This document shows positions 53,294 to 61,755 of a DNA stretch of 64,000 nt, in pieces. The DNA lies in NCBI RefSeq assembly GCF_000430805.1, contig NZ_AUMS01000001.1, positions 1-64,000 of the forward strand. Direction: 5' to 3'. The number at the start of each line of letters is the position of its first letter. Within the stretch, counting starts at the first letter, position 1. Below the pieces are notes generated by a model. That model had not been told where the DNA came from. It saw nothing but the letters and a program-made list of their open reading frames with translations, and ran no database searches. This DNA is from Chitinilyticum aquatile DSM 21506 (lineage in GTDB: Bacteria; Pseudomonadota; Gammaproteobacteria; Burkholderiales; Chitinibacteraceae). A program made the position numbers and the translations under genes.

Positions 53294-54052
53294 ATGACGC
53301 ACCGGTTCAGGTGTACCGCATGTGGCCAGTGCTGTTTTGGCCAGTTGCCGTTGACGCTCGACGACGCATTGGCCAATGCCGGCCTGTTTCCGCTTGCGAT
53401 GATCTGGACGCCCTTGCGCAAGGGGGCGAAAGATCATGCTTCTGTCGCCCGCCTGGGGGTGACGATCAGGGTAACCCCGAAGGATGAACTCGCGGTTCTG
53501 ATTGTTCCTACCGCTTACATTCCGCCTGACCAGCCTTGCCCGGCGCTGGGGGAGGACCGGCTCTGCAGCATTCATTCGCACAAGCCGCTGCGTTGCCGAA
53601 CCATGCCGTTTTACCCGTACCGGGAAGAGCAGTTCCAAGGTGAGATGCTGTCGCCGCGCAAGGGCTGGCAGTGCGATGTTTCGGATGCCGCTCCCATTGT
53701 CTTTCATGAACGAAAGGTGCTGGAACGTGCCGATTTCGAGAATGAGCGCAACGCGATTCTGCTGCAAAAACCGGTGATCAAGGCTTACGCCGATTACATG
53801 CTGAAATACTCGCCTTTCCTTGTGGCGGATCTGGCAAAGGCGGCCATGAAAAGGCAGGGAGGGCAGGTTGTCAGTAGCTTGTCTTCATTTCTGACCGCAA
53901 GCCGAAATCCACAGGCGAAGCAGATTGCAAACCTGCAAGCGCAGGCCTTGGGGCGAGCCCTGGCGCTTACCGCAGGTGTGCAGGAATATGCCGATTATGC
54001 TGCCAGCTATGGCGGGTGGAAAAAGGAAATGGATTACCTCGCGGCTCGCTGA
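53294..54052 (+). CDS. YkgJ-type cysteine-cluster protein
   Basis: The 252-residue protein has the YkgJ/UPF0153 pattern FRCTACGQCCFGQLPLTLDD, PCPALGEDRLCSIHSHKPLR, then CRTMPFYPY, where cysteines probably bind zinc or an Fe-S cluster. The C-terminal ~120 residues are helical and not recognised. GAGGGAACGGGG precedes the ATG. It lies directly after the broken ychJ gene, another cysteine-rich family, and the two may once have formed an operon. Function is unknown. Confidence 0.8.
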   Translation: MTHRFRCTACGQCCFGQLPLTLDDALANAGLFPLAMIWTPLRKGAKDHASVARLGVTIRVTPKDELAVLIVPTAYIPPDQPCPALGEDRLCSIHSHKPLRCRTMPFYPYREEQFQGEMLSPRKGWQCDVSDAAPIVFHERKVLERADFENERNAILLQKPVIKAYADYMLKYSPFLVADLAKAAMKRQGGQVVSSLSSFLTASRNPQAKQIANLQAQALGRALALTAGVQEYADYAASYGGWKKEMDYLAAR

Positions 54053-54148
54053 GCATGCAATCGCAATCCGTGGCACAGATCCGCTCCCCGGAAACAACAG
54101 CCGCCCTGCCTTCGGCAACCCCATGCAGCCCCTGATGAAAGGGCGGAA

Positions 54149-54745
54149 TCACATCCCCATATAGCGCCCAGGCCGGTGATTGATGGCAATCACCAGATTC
54201 AGCGCGAGGGCGCCGGCAATCGACAGCAGCATCTGCTGCGGGCTGGCGAGGAAGATGCCAGCGAACAGGATGGCCAGATCGAAGCCCAGCTGCACATGCC
54301 CGGCGCGCCAGCCGCGGCGCTGCTGCAGGTAGAGTGCCAGCACGGTTACGCCGCCGAGGCTGGCGCGATGGCGTACCAGCATCAGGATGCCTGCGCCGGC
54401 GAGCAGTCCGCCCATGATGGCGGCAAACAGCGGGTTGAGGGAGCCGAAACTCAGCCAATGCGGCAGCCAGCCGGTCAGGAGCGACAGCGTGCCGATGGCG
54501 GCAAAGGTCTTCAGCGTGAATTCGGCGCCCAGTGTGCGCCAGGCAAACAGGTAGAAGGGCACGCTGATGATGAAAAACACCGCGCCATACGCCCAGTGCG
54601 TGGCGTAGTGGATCAGGAAGGCGATGCCGGTGACGCCGCCGGTGAGCAGCTTCGCATGCTGGAAAAACTGGATGGCCAGCGCCATGAACAGCGCGCCGGT
54701 CAGCACGCCCTGCAGGTCTTCGAACAGGCTGTGTCGTCGAGACAT
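54149..54745 (-). CDS. YitT/DUF161-family membrane protein
   Basis: The 198-residue protein has five or six membrane helices. The family pattern is LTGGVTGIAFLIHYATHWAY in the N-terminal half, FAAIMGGLLAGAGILMLVRHRASLGG in the middle and QLGFDLAILFAGIFL later. The glycine-rich half-repeats are characteristic of YitT-like proteins (DUF161). Function is unknown. The gene lies between the convergent YkgJ gene and the ars operon, and is probably its own unit. Confidence 0.85.
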   Translation of the reverse strand: MSRRHSLFEDLQGVLTGALFMALAIQFFQHAKLLTGGVTGIAFLIHYATHWAYGAVFFIISVPFYLFAWRTLGAEFTLKTFAAIGTLSLLTGWLPHWLSFGSLNPLFAAIMGGLLAGAGILMLVRHRASLGGVTVLALYLQQRRGWRAGHVQLGFDLAILFAGIFLASPQQMLLSIAGALALNLVIAINHRPGRYMGM

Positions 54746-54852
54746 GGTACGTGCTCCTCGTTGGCGGGGAGGTGAGCATAGTGCAGGCGGGTGCTTTTGG
54801 CTGTGCAGGAAATCCGCAGTAGGGTGTTATGTGGCGATGGCCGTGCCGGGCT

Positions 54853-54902
54853 TATGGGTATATGTCTGTAGCCATTGCAGATAAATGGCTACAGACATAT
54901 CG
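54853..54902. repeat. Palindromic intergenic repeat, copy 11 (best preserved)
   Basis: After GGGT comes ATATGTCTGTAGCCATT, a 7-base loop and the exact mirror AATGGCTACAGACATAT, a perfect 17 bp stem. It follows the acr3 stop by 11 bp and could act as terminator for the ars operon. Confidence 0.9.
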
Positions 54903-54913
54903 GTTGCCGTGTA

Positions 54914-55945
54914 TCAGGCCGCCGCTTCGTACCAGTTCTTGCTGCGGTTTACCACTGCGACTACCGCCAGCATGATGGGTACTTCGACCAGCACGCCGAC
55001 GACAGTCGCCAGCGCCGCGCCGGACTGGAAGCCGAACAGGCTGATCGCGGCAGCGACCGCCAGCTCGAAGAAGTTCGAGGCGCCGATCAGTGCCGACGGG
55101 CCGGCCACGCAGTGCGCCACGCCGAGTTTTTTGTTGAGCACATAGGCCAGTCCCGAGTTGAACACCACCTGGATCAGGATGGGCACCGCCAGCAGCGCGA
55201 TCACCAGCGGCTGCTTGAGGATCTGCTCGCCCTGGAAGGCAAACAGCAGGACCAGTGTGGCCAGCAGGGCACAGAGCGAAAACGGCTGGATGCGCTTCAG
55301 TGCCGTATCCAGGCCGCCGTGCGCGATCAGTACTTTGCGCGCCAGCTGGGCGAGGATGACCGGAATCACGATGTAGAGGCCGACCGATACCAGCAGCGTA
55401 TCCCACGGCACGGTGATGGCCGAAATGCCCAGCAAGAGACCGACAATCGGCGCAAAGGCGACCACCATGATGGCATCATTCACCGCCACCTGGCTCAGCG
55501 TGAAGTGCGGCTCGCCTCGTACCAGCTGGCTCCAGACAAACACCATCGCGGTACACGGTGCTGCAGCCAGCAGAATCAGGCCGGCAATGTAGCTGTCGAT
55601 CTGTGCCGCTGGCAGCCACGGAGCGAAGAGCTCACGAATGAATAGCCAGCCCAGCAGCGCCATCGAAAACGGCTTGACCAGCCAGTTCACGAACAGCGTT
55701 ACACCGATGCCGCGCCAGTGCTGGCCGACTTCTTTCAGCGCGGCGAAGTCGATTTTCATCAGCATCGGGATGATCATCACCCAGATCAGGATGCCGACCG
55801 GCAGATTGACGCGGGCAATCTCCATGGCACCCAGTGCCTGGAAGGGCGCGGGGGCCAGTTGGCCGAGCACGATGCCAACGACGATGCACAAGGTCACCCA
55901 CAGCGTGAGATAGCGTTCGAATACGCCCAGTGCAGGCTGGCTCAT
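54914..55945 (-). CDS. acr3: Arsenite efflux transporter ACR3
   Basis: The 343-residue ten-helix carrier expels arsenite. The N-terminus has LTLWVTLCIVVGIVLGQLAP. The conserved cysteine is in GLILLAAAPCTAMVFVWSQL, essential for As(III) transport in the family. IGASNFFELAVAAAISLFGF and YVLNKKLGVAHCVAGPSALI are also typical. The start codon overlaps the arsC stop by one base (TAATG), so translation is coupled. It is the last gene of arsR-arsI-arsC-acr3. Confidence 0.95.
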   Translation of the reverse strand: MSQPALGVFERYLTLWVTLCIVVGIVLGQLAPAPFQALGAMEIARVNLPVGILIWVMIIPMLMKIDFAALKEVGQHWRGIGVTLFVNWLVKPFSMALLGWLFIRELFAPWLPAAQIDSYIAGLILLAAAPCTAMVFVWSQLVRGEPHFTLSQVAVNDAIMVVAFAPIVGLLLGISAITVPWDTLLVSVGLYIVIPVILAQLARKVLIAHGGLDTALKRIQPFSLCALLATLVLLFAFQGEQILKQPLVIALLAVPILIQVVFNSGLAYVLNKKLGVAHCVAGPSALIGASNFFELAVAAAISLFGFQSGAALATVVGVLVEVPIMLAVVAVVNRSKNWYEAAA

Positions 55946-56445
55946 TATGCGTTCACCCCGTTCAGGACATCCGGCTCGCCAATCGCCCGAATATTGGCCA
56001 GGTGCTCGATTTTCTCGTCTGGCAGGCTGACCAGCAGCTCGATGCGGTGCTTGATCTGGCAGAAAATCTGCGCAAAGGAGTGGCGCTTTTCTTCATCGGT
56101 TTCGCCGTGCGGGTCATCGTAGCCCCAGTGCGCGGTGATCGGGTGGCCCGGCCAGACCGGGCATTCTTCGTTGGCCGCATTGCCGCAGACCGTGATGATG
56201 ATGTCCATCTTCGGCGCGTCTTCACCCTCGAACACATCCCACGATTTGGAATACATATAGCCGGTATCGTGACCGATTTTCTGCAGCAGCTCGATGGCAA
56301 AGGGATTGGGCTGCGTGCCGGGCTTGCTGCCGGCGCTGAAGGCCTGGAAGCGCTCGCCGCCGAGGTGGTTCAGCAGGCCTTCCGACATGATGGAACGTGC
56401 CGAATTGGCGGTGCAGAGGAACAGGACGTTGAATTTCTTGCTCAT
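55945..56445 (-). CDS. arsC: Arsenate reductase ArsC, low-MW phosphatase type
   Basis: The 166-residue enzyme reduces arsenate to arsenite. The phosphate loop is Cys11-x5-Arg17 (FLCTANSARSIMSE). Two more cysteines are in VCGNAANEECPVWPGHPITA, arranged as in the thioredoxin-coupled family (B. subtilis ArsC type) and not the glutaredoxin type. DPHGETDEEKRHSFAQIFCQ follows. It should act before ACR3, turning arsenate into exportable arsenite. Confidence 0.94.
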   Translation of the reverse strand: MSKKFNVLFLCTANSARSIMSEGLLNHLGGERFQAFSAGSKPGTQPNPFAIELLQKIGHDTGYMYSKSWDVFEGEDAPKMDIIITVCGNAANEECPVWPGHPITAHWGYDDPHGETDEEKRHSFAQIFCQIKHRIELLVSLPDEKIEHLANIRAIGEPDVLNGVNA

Positions 56446-56496
56446 GATGATCCCTGGTTTGGTGTGTGTTTATTCTGGAATGTCGGCTCGGGCTTT

Positions 56497-56985
56497 TCAG
56501 CAGCAGCCCGATCCGGGGGTGCAGCACGACATATCGCCCAGCTTGATACGCGGTTTTTCCGCAGCAGGCAGCGGCGCGCAGCAGGCCGAGTTTGCCGCGG
56601 CAGTCTCGCCCCGATTAAACGTGGGCACTGTTGCAAGCGTGTGATACGCCTCCCAGGCGATGCCGGACGGATCGCGCACCCAGTGCTTGTCCGATTCGGC
56701 GTAGCAGCAGGCGGTGCCTTCCTGGCTGAGGATCTCGCTGGCGGTCGCCTGCAAACGACCATGCAGTTCGGTCAGTTCCTCATCGCTGTCCACCTGGATG
56801 CCGAGGTGATCGACGCCAACCGCCGCGCCGCGGGCAGAAATGGCGAAATTGATGCGCGGATCGTCGATTTGCCACTTGGCATAGTCGGGATGCGCCACCG
56901 TGGGCGTACAGCCGAACAGGGCGCTGTAGAAGGCGATACTTTGTTCAAGGTTGTCGACGGCAACGTGGACGTGAAAGCGTTTCAT
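56497..56985 (-). CDS. arsI: ArsI/CadI-family C-As lyase with Cys-rich tail
   Basis: The 162-residue vicinal-oxygen-chelate protein begins MKRFHVHVAVDNLEQSIAFY and has GVDHLGIQVDSDEELTELHG, which carries a metal ligand. GTACCYAESDKHWVRDPSG contains the paired cysteines that bind trivalent organoarsenicals in ArsI. It should cleave the C-As bond of methylarsenite or aromatic arsenicals with Fe(II) and O2. The extra C-terminus has three further CC pairs (SACCAPL, MSCCTPG, GSGCC). GGAG precedes the ATG. It sits between arsR and arsC. Confidence 0.88.
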   Translation of the reverse strand: MKRFHVHVAVDNLEQSIAFYSALFGCTPTVAHPDYAKWQIDDPRINFAISARGAAVGVDHLGIQVDSDEELTELHGRLQATASEILSQEGTACCYAESDKHWVRDPSGIAWEAYHTLATVPTFNRGETAAANSACCAPLPAAEKPRIKLGDMSCCTPGSGCC

Positions 56986-57001
56986 GGCGGGCTCCGGGTG
57001 A

Positions 57002-57331
57002 TCAGTCGCAAGGAGGGTTGCAGCAGGGCGGTGCGGGCGTGCAGGGCTGGCCGGCACAGCAGTTTTCGGTCAGGTAGGCGAGCAGCTCGTTCATCGCCGT
57101 GTAGTTGGCCGAGTAGTAAATGAAGCGGCCTTCCTGGCGGGACGTCACCAGTCCGGCGTGGCTGAGCTCTTTCAGGTGGAAAGACAGCGTGGCTGGCGCA
57201 ACCTGAAGCTGCTCGCCAATGCGGCCGACCGCCAGCCCCCCGGAGCCAGCGGCTACGAGGGTGCGGTAGATGGCGAGGCGGCTTTCCTGCGCCAGTGCGG
57301 CGAGAAGGGGGACGGCGGTTTTGATTTCCAT
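57002..57331 (-). CDS. arsR: Arsenic-responsive repressor ArsR
   Basis: The 109-residue ArsR/SmtB-family repressor has the winged helix GGLAVGRIGEQLQVAPATLS then FHLKELSHAGLVTSRQEGRF. It lacks the ELCVCDL metal site of the E. coli type. Its cysteines are instead C-terminal (ENCCAGQPCTPAPPCCNPPC), like the A. ferrooxidans type that senses As(III) near the C-terminus. An inverted repeat 12 bp upstream of the start is its likely operator. It should repress the four-gene operon until arsenite binds. Confidence 0.95.
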   Translation of the reverse strand: MEIKTAVPLLAALAQESRLAIYRTLVAAGSGGLAVGRIGEQLQVAPATLSFHLKELSHAGLVTSRQEGRFIYYSANYTAMNELLAYLTENCCAGQPCTPAPPCCNPPCD

Positions 57332-57342
57332 GATTCTATGAT

Positions 57343-57358
57343 TATCGAAATATTGATA
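57343..57358 (-). promoter_or_regulatory. Putative ArsR operator
   Basis: TATC-AATATTTC-GATA on the minus strand is an A/T-rich palindrome centred about 20 bp before the arsR ATG, in the expected promoter. It fits ArsR/SmtB sites in size and composition. Confidence 0.6.
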
Positions 57359-57444
57359 TATGGCAAGCCCAATTTTCGATTAACTAGCAACGGAAATCCT
57401 AGTTGCGCAACAGTCGCTGGTAATAGTAACGGCAATACTGTTAT

Positions 57445-57492
57445 TGGTATGCCTCTGTAGGCATTTGTCTGCAAAGGCTTTGTGCTGATAGG
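57445..57492. repeat. Palindromic intergenic repeat, copy 12
   Basis: It starts GGTATGCCTCTGTAGGC, continues ATTTGTCTGCAAAGGC and ends TGCTGATAGG. It lies between the divergent arsR and membrane protein genes. Confidence 0.65.
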
Positions 57493-57618
57493 AGTGGTGG
57501 CGTAAAGGAATCTTGTTAAGATATTGCCCTTGCTGAAATCGCGACGGTTTATTTTTGTCAGGCAAGGGAGTAGCGTTCAGTTCTGCTTCGGGCCAGATTT
57601 CTTGCGAGGAGTTCTGTG

Positions 57619-58155
57619 ATGCTTTCCCTGTCGGCATTGTGGCGTGAACCGGTCAACCGCGTGGGTCTGTCAGCCTTGCTGGTGTTTGCGCTGGCGCCCC
57701 TGTTCCTGCCTTTCGGACTGCTCGATTTTGTCGGCCATAGCCTGTTCCGGATGGATGAGACCTTCCGGGTGTTCAATCTGGCTTTCTCGCAGGTGTTCCG
57801 GGCCGAGGACGCGCGTTTTTCCCTCTATGATCTGGCCATCCTGCTGTATGTGTTGAGCCTGCCAGTGGTGCCGCTGGCGTTGCTGTCCCGTAGTTGCGCC
57901 GCCTGTGTGCTGCTGTTCCTGCCCTTGCTGGCCACCATGCTGCCGTGGCCGGCGCTGGCAATGACACTGCAGGCCATGCAGCAAAGTCCGGATATGGCGA
58001 CCATGCCGGCTGATCTGGCCAGCTCGCTGGCTGAACGGGTGCGCATCGGCCCGGCAGCGGCTTTGATGCTGCTGTGCAGCCTGATTCTGCCCGGCCTCGG
58101 AATCGGAAAATGGCTCGCCAGATCCCGCAGGCAGGCTGCCGACGGTGTCGTGTAG
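57619..58155 (+). CDS. Integral membrane protein, unknown
   Basis: The 178-residue protein starts MLSLSALWREPVNRVGLSAL and has about four hydrophobic segments (near 15-36, 72-92, 95-118 and 145-165). It has a SRSCAACVLL cysteine pair. No family was recognised with confidence; the layout faintly recalls PqiA-type proteins. GAGGAG lies 9 bp before the ATG, and a GTG one codon earlier is possible. A GNAT gene follows 28 bp later in the same direction. Confidence 0.55.
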   Translation: MLSLSALWREPVNRVGLSALLVFALAPLFLPFGLLDFVGHSLFRMDETFRVFNLAFSQVFRAEDARFSLYDLAILLYVLSLPVVPLALLSRSCAACVLLFLPLLATMLPWPALAMTLQAMQQSPDMATMPADLASSLAERVRIGPAAALMLLCSLILPGLGIGKWLARSRRQAADGVV

Positions 58156-58183
58156 TCAACCCCGCTTTGCTGCCGGAGCTGCC

Positions 58184-58699
58184 ATGCCCGCCGATCTTTC
58201 CCTTGTTCCTCTGACGATTGATCATGCTGCCGATTTTCTGCCGATCTGGTCCGACCGGGAGGTAACGCGCTTTACCTATGTGCGCGATGTCGCGACGCTG
58301 GCGGATTGCCGCGCGCGCATCGCCTGGATACTGGAACATGGCAGCGATGTCGGGCCTTTCGTGCTGCAGTCGGGTGGGCAGGTGGTCGGGCTTGCCGGTG
58401 CCGTTCGCCTGCCGCAGCCCGGCGAGTTTTCCGCGTATTACCATCTGGCGCGCCAGTATTGGGGGCAGGGGCTGGGCAGCCGCGCGCTGGCGGCCTTGCT
58501 GCACTGCCTTTTCCTGGAATGCGACGCGCGCTGCGTGCGTGCGGAGGCCGTGAAGGACAATCTGGCCAGCTGGCGCCTGATGGAGCGCAACGGCATGCGG
58601 CGCACCGGCTTGCAGCCGGGCGGGTTTGCCCGCGATGGTGCGGTGTATGACCTCTTTGACTATGCCATCCACCGCGAAGCGTTTATGCACCCTGCCTGA
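58184..58699 (+). CDS. GNAT acetyltransferase (RimJ-like)
   Basis: The 171-residue N-acetyltransferase fold begins LSLVPLTIDHAADFLPIWSD. The acetyl-CoA loop is YYHLARQYWGQGLGSRALAA (Q/RxxGxG/A), and VKDNLASWRLMERNGMRRTG matches the RimJ/RimL-like branch acting on protein N-termini or amino groups. The start at 58184 has a CCGGAG site. The substrate cannot be deduced. Confidence 0.88.
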   Translation: MPADLSLVPLTIDHAADFLPIWSDREVTRFTYVRDVATLADCRARIAWILEHGSDVGPFVLQSGGQVVGLAGAVRLPQPGEFSAYYHLARQYWGQGLGSRALAALLHCLFLECDARCVRAEAVKDNLASWRLMERNGMRRTGLQPGGFARDGAVYDLFDYAIHREAFMHPA

Positions 58700-58841
58700 T
58701 TGGCCGGTGCCTCTGCCGGTGTTGCGCTGCATTCAGGTGGTGTTCAGCGCCGGGGCCGTAGCATGACCTTCATACCGGAACTGCGCGACCGGCAATTTGC
58801 CCGCGCGCAGCTCTTGCTGAACGGATCATGGAGGGCTTGCA

Positions 58842-59270
58842 ATGAAAAAATGGATACTGGCCGCGGTTTTGCTGTGTGCTGGCGTCGGCGCTGCGGCGGC
58901 TGACGTCGGTGTGTCGGTGAATATTGGCGACCCGAATTTCTATGGACGCATCACGATCGGCAATTACCCGCCACCGCAGCTGATCTACCCACAGCCGGTG
59001 GTCATCATGCAGCCGCGGGCGTATTACGAACCGCTTTACCTGCGCGTGCCGCCGGGCCATGCACGCAACTGGGGGCGCTATTGCGGGCGCTACAGTGCGT
59101 GCGGCAGGCCCGTTTATTTTGTCCGCGACAGCTGGTACCGGAATGTGTACGCGCCACGCTACCGCAGCGAGCACTGGCAGCGGCATGGACACGACCGCTG
59201 GGATGACGATGATCGCCGGCATGGCGGCAAGCGCGGGCATGACAGGTACCGGCACGGACGCGATGACTGA
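58842..59270 (+). CDS. Secreted small protein with Tyr/Pro core and His/Asp-rich tail
   Basis: The 142-residue precursor has a signal peptide (MKKWILAAVLLCAGVGAAAA). The mature core reads VSVNIGDPNFYGRITIGNYP, PPQLIYPQPVVIMQP and YCGRYSACGRPVYFVRDSWY, with two cysteines. The tail is rich in His, Arg and Asp (HDRWDDDDRRHGGKRGHDRY). Similar core sequences occur in uncharacterised betaproteobacterial periplasmic proteins. The charged tail could bind metal or a polyanion. A bidirectional terminator follows. Confidence 0.65.
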   Translation: MKKWILAAVLLCAGVGAAAADVGVSVNIGDPNFYGRITIGNYPPPQLIYPQPVVIMQPRAYYEPLYLRVPPGHARNWGRYCGRYSACGRPVYFVRDSWYRNVYAPRYRSEHWQRHGHDRWDDDDRRHGGKRGHDRYRHGRDD

Positions 59271-59303
59271 TTCGTCTCATACGGGGCTGTGCGGCGCTCC
59301 GGG

Positions 59304-59336
59304 CAAAAAAACACCTGCCTTGCGGCAGGTGTTTTT
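59304..59336. terminator. Bidirectional terminator
   Basis: AAAAACACCTGCC / GGCAGGTGTTTTT is a strong hairpin with A/T runs on both sides. It lies between convergent genes. Confidence 0.9.
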
Positions 59337-59365
59337 GCGTGCGGCAGCCGGGTGCAGGCTTCGCG

Positions 59366-60391
59366 TCAGCCGGCGGCAGGCGGTTCGTTCCCGCTCTCGG
59401 CCGGTGTGGCAGCTGCCGCTTCGGGTACCGGTGCAGCCTTGTGTTTGCGGCGGGCCAGCATATATGTGAGCAGCGCCACCGCCAGCACGATGCCCCACAG
59501 TGGCCAGAGCATGGCCAGGACGATGGCGAATTGCTGCAGCCCTTGCCAGCCGCTGCCGAACGCTTCGCCCAGTTTGGCGGAAAAGCCCGGCTGCAGCTCG
59601 CGCTCGATGGCGTTCAGGTCATCCTCGGTGCTCTTGCTGATGGCCACGGGCTGGTAGAGCGCGATGGTGATGGTGCTGAAGGCTACCTGATCAGCGAATT
59701 CTTTTTCGGCGATCAGGGCTTCATCACGGTCGGCCTGCGCGTCCTGCCGCGCGGTGATCGCGGCGGTCTTTTCGCCGGCCTTGCCCTGGCCCTCCGCCAC
59801 GTCGGCAAGCTGCTGCTGTGCCTGCTGGTTGCGCCGCTGTGCGAGTGTTTCGCGCAGCAGGGCAAATTGTGCATCCTGGGCGGTGAAGGTGCGCTGGTCG
59901 AGGAACACGATCTGCCCGGCCAGGTCGCGCAGGAACTGCTGGGTGCGTGCGCTGGGAACGCGCACCTGCAGGAAGCCTTCGGTGCGGTAGCGGCTGAGCA
60001 CCAGCAGCTTGTTGCCCTCCTGCGGGAAACGCTCGTCACCGTAGCCTTGTGCTTCGATCTTGTTGGCCTCGACAAAGCCGCCGGCACTGGCGACCAGATC
60101 CTCGATCGCGAGGGCGCTCTGGTAAACGTCTTTTACCTTGAAACGCAGATCGGCCTTGCGGATGAACTGGCGCTCGCCGTCCTGCTGGCTCAGCACGAGC
60201 GAGCCGAGCTGATTCTTGTGCTCGGCGCTGCGGGCTGCTGCGGAGCCTGCTTCGCCCGGCGCGGGTTCGGCGGCTTTTTCAGCAGCGGCAGGTGCTTCGA
60301 CGCCGATGTGTTCCGGAATTGCTTCTTCCTTCTTGCTGCACGCGCCCAGCAGGAGGGCGGCCAGCGCGAGGCACAGAACGGTTTTCTTCAT
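59366..60391 (-). CDS. DUF4349 lipoprotein with C-terminal membrane helix
   Basis: The 341-residue protein has lipobox LLGAC-S, with lipidated Cys18. The DUF4349 domain spans about 75-290 (ADLRFKVKDVYQSALAIEDL ... GEFLQVRVPS-type motif; here GFLQVRVPSARTQQFLRDLA). A long coiled coil (TLAQRRNQQAQQQLADVAEG region) follows, then a membrane helix (VLAMLWPLWGIVLAVALLTY) and a basic tail. Lipid and helix together would tether it at the inner membrane. Function is unknown; the family is linked to envelope stress only loosely. Confidence 0.8.
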   Translation of the reverse strand: MKKTVLCLALAALLLGACSKKEEAIPEHIGVEAPAAAEKAAEPAPGEAGSAAARSAEHKNQLGSLVLSQQDGERQFIRKADLRFKVKDVYQSALAIEDLVASAGGFVEANKIEAQGYGDERFPQEGNKLLVLSRYRTEGFLQVRVPSARTQQFLRDLAGQIVFLDQRTFTAQDAQFALLRETLAQRRNQQAQQQLADVAEGQGKAGEKTAAITARQDAQADRDEALIAEKEFADQVAFSTITIALYQPVAISKSTEDDLNAIERELQPGFSAKLGEAFGSGWQGLQQFAIVLAMLWPLWGIVLAVALLTYMLARRKHKAAPVPEAAAATPAESGNEPPAAG

Positions 60392-60586
60392 GGCTCATTC
60401 CTTTGTGTTTCTTGTTTTTGACGGGATGAACTCATGCTAGACAGATTGGCGTAACTTAATTGTTCGGCTTTTGTAACGGTGTGAGCGGTGTTACTTCTGT
60501 ACGCCCCGGTGCATTTGCCGGCTGTTCTTTGCCCGGGCAGCATGCCTGGTCGTGCAGATCATCGGGAGTTCTGCCTGGCCGGTTTG

Positions 60587-60650
60587 ATGGGTATGGGCTT
60601 GCAGCCATTTCATGTAATGGGCTTTAGCAAGATAGAGTGATGGGTATGCT
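60587..60650. repeat. Palindromic intergenic repeat, copy 13
   Basis: It starts GGGTATGGGCTTGCAGCC, has ATTTCATGTAATGGGCT and closes with GTGATGGGTATG. It is in the 340 bp gap between the DUF4349 and aqpZ genes, which otherwise holds only the aqpZ terminator. Confidence 0.75.
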
Positions 60651-60680
60651 GCGGGTTGTGCTGTCCGGGCCAAGGGCCGC

Positions 60681-60706
60681 AAAAAGGGCGCCATCGTGGC
60701 GCCCCT
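60681..60706 (-). terminator. aqpZ terminator
   Basis: On the minus strand GGGCGCC / GGCGCCC is followed by TTTTT. It lies 28 bp past the aqpZ stop. Confidence 0.8.
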
Positions 60707-60733
60707 CGGGTTCATGCCTTGCCTGTTCTGGGA

Positions 60734-61438
60734 TCAGTCGGCGGCCTTGTCGGCCAGCAGGCATTTGTACGCCAGACCGGCAAGGGCCGCACCGGCAATC
60801 GGCGCCAGCCAGAAGGCCCAGACCTGTGACAGCGCGGCGGTATCGGCAAACAGGGCGGCGGCCAGACTGCGGGCCGGGTTGACCGAGGTGTTGCTCACCG
60901 GAATCGAGATCAGGTGTATCAGCGTCAGGCCCAGACCGATGGCGATCGGCGCAAAGCCGGCCGGCGCGCGCTTGTCGGTAGCCCCGAGGATGATGATCAG
61001 GAAGAAGAAGGTGAGCACGACTTCGCAAAGCAGCACGGCACCGAGCGAATACTGGCCGGGCGAGAGCGCATCATAGCCGTTGCTGGCAAAGCCGCCGGCC
61101 ACGAAGCCGGCCTTGCCGGAGGCGATCAGGTAGAGCGTCAGCGCGCCGGCAATGCCGCCGAGCACCTGTGCGCCGATATAGGGCAGCAGATCCTTGCCCT
61201 GAAAGCGCCCGGCAACGACGAGACCGAGCGATACCGCCGGGTTGAAGTGCCCGCCGGAAATAGGACCGACGGCATAGGCCATGGTCAGCACCGTCAGGCC
61301 GAAAGCCAGCGCCACGCCGGCAAAGCCGATGCCGAGCTCCGGATAGGCGGCGGCGAGCACGGCGCTGCCGCAGCCGCCGAGTACCAGCCAGAACGTGCCG
61401 AAAAACTCGGCGGCCAGACGTTTGCTCAAACTGTTCAT
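60734..61438 (-). CDS. aqpZ: Aquaporin Z
   Basis: The 234-residue water channel has six helices. Both pore loops are present: [12 protein letters not shown] and [13 protein letters not shown], with the selectivity-filter Arg after the second NPA. The N-terminus [20 protein letters not shown], then [20 protein letters not shown], matches AqpZ. GAGGGAGA precedes the ATG at 61438. It should pass water and not glycerol. It diverges from the ferric-reductase-like gene. Confidence 0.95.
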   Translation of the reverse strand: MNSLSKRLAAEFFGTFWLVLGGCGSAVLAAAYPELGIGFAGVALAFGLTVLTMAYAVGPISGGHFNPAVSLGLVVAGRFQGKDLLPYIGAQVLGGIAGALTLYLIASGKAGFVAGGFASNGYDALSPGQYSLGAVLLCEVVLTFFFLIIILGATDKRAPAGFAPIAIGLGLTLIHLISIPVSNTSVNPARSLAAALFADTAALSQVWAFWLAPIAGAALAGLAYKCLLADKAAD

Positions 61439-61755
61439 TGTGTTGTCTCCCTCGGAAATGGTGTGAGGCGGATACCGGCTGCAGCAGCAGTGCAGTGGAA
61501 CTGCGCTGTGCCAGCGCGGGGTATCGTGATGCCAATGCATGTATTGGATCATTCCACCGGCATGCTGCGCCGTGACTTAATGCGATGCTCGGGCCGTGAA
61601 TCTGTCACTTGCCCGGATCTGCCGGCCTGTGCGTCGTTGCAGTCAACGCCATTGCCCGTGCTGCGTTGTTATTGCGGGGCAGGCAAGGCTGGCCGGTGTT
61701 GGCAGGAGCGGTATGTGAATAGTTACAGCCGTTTATCCGGCCCTGTTTACGCAGG

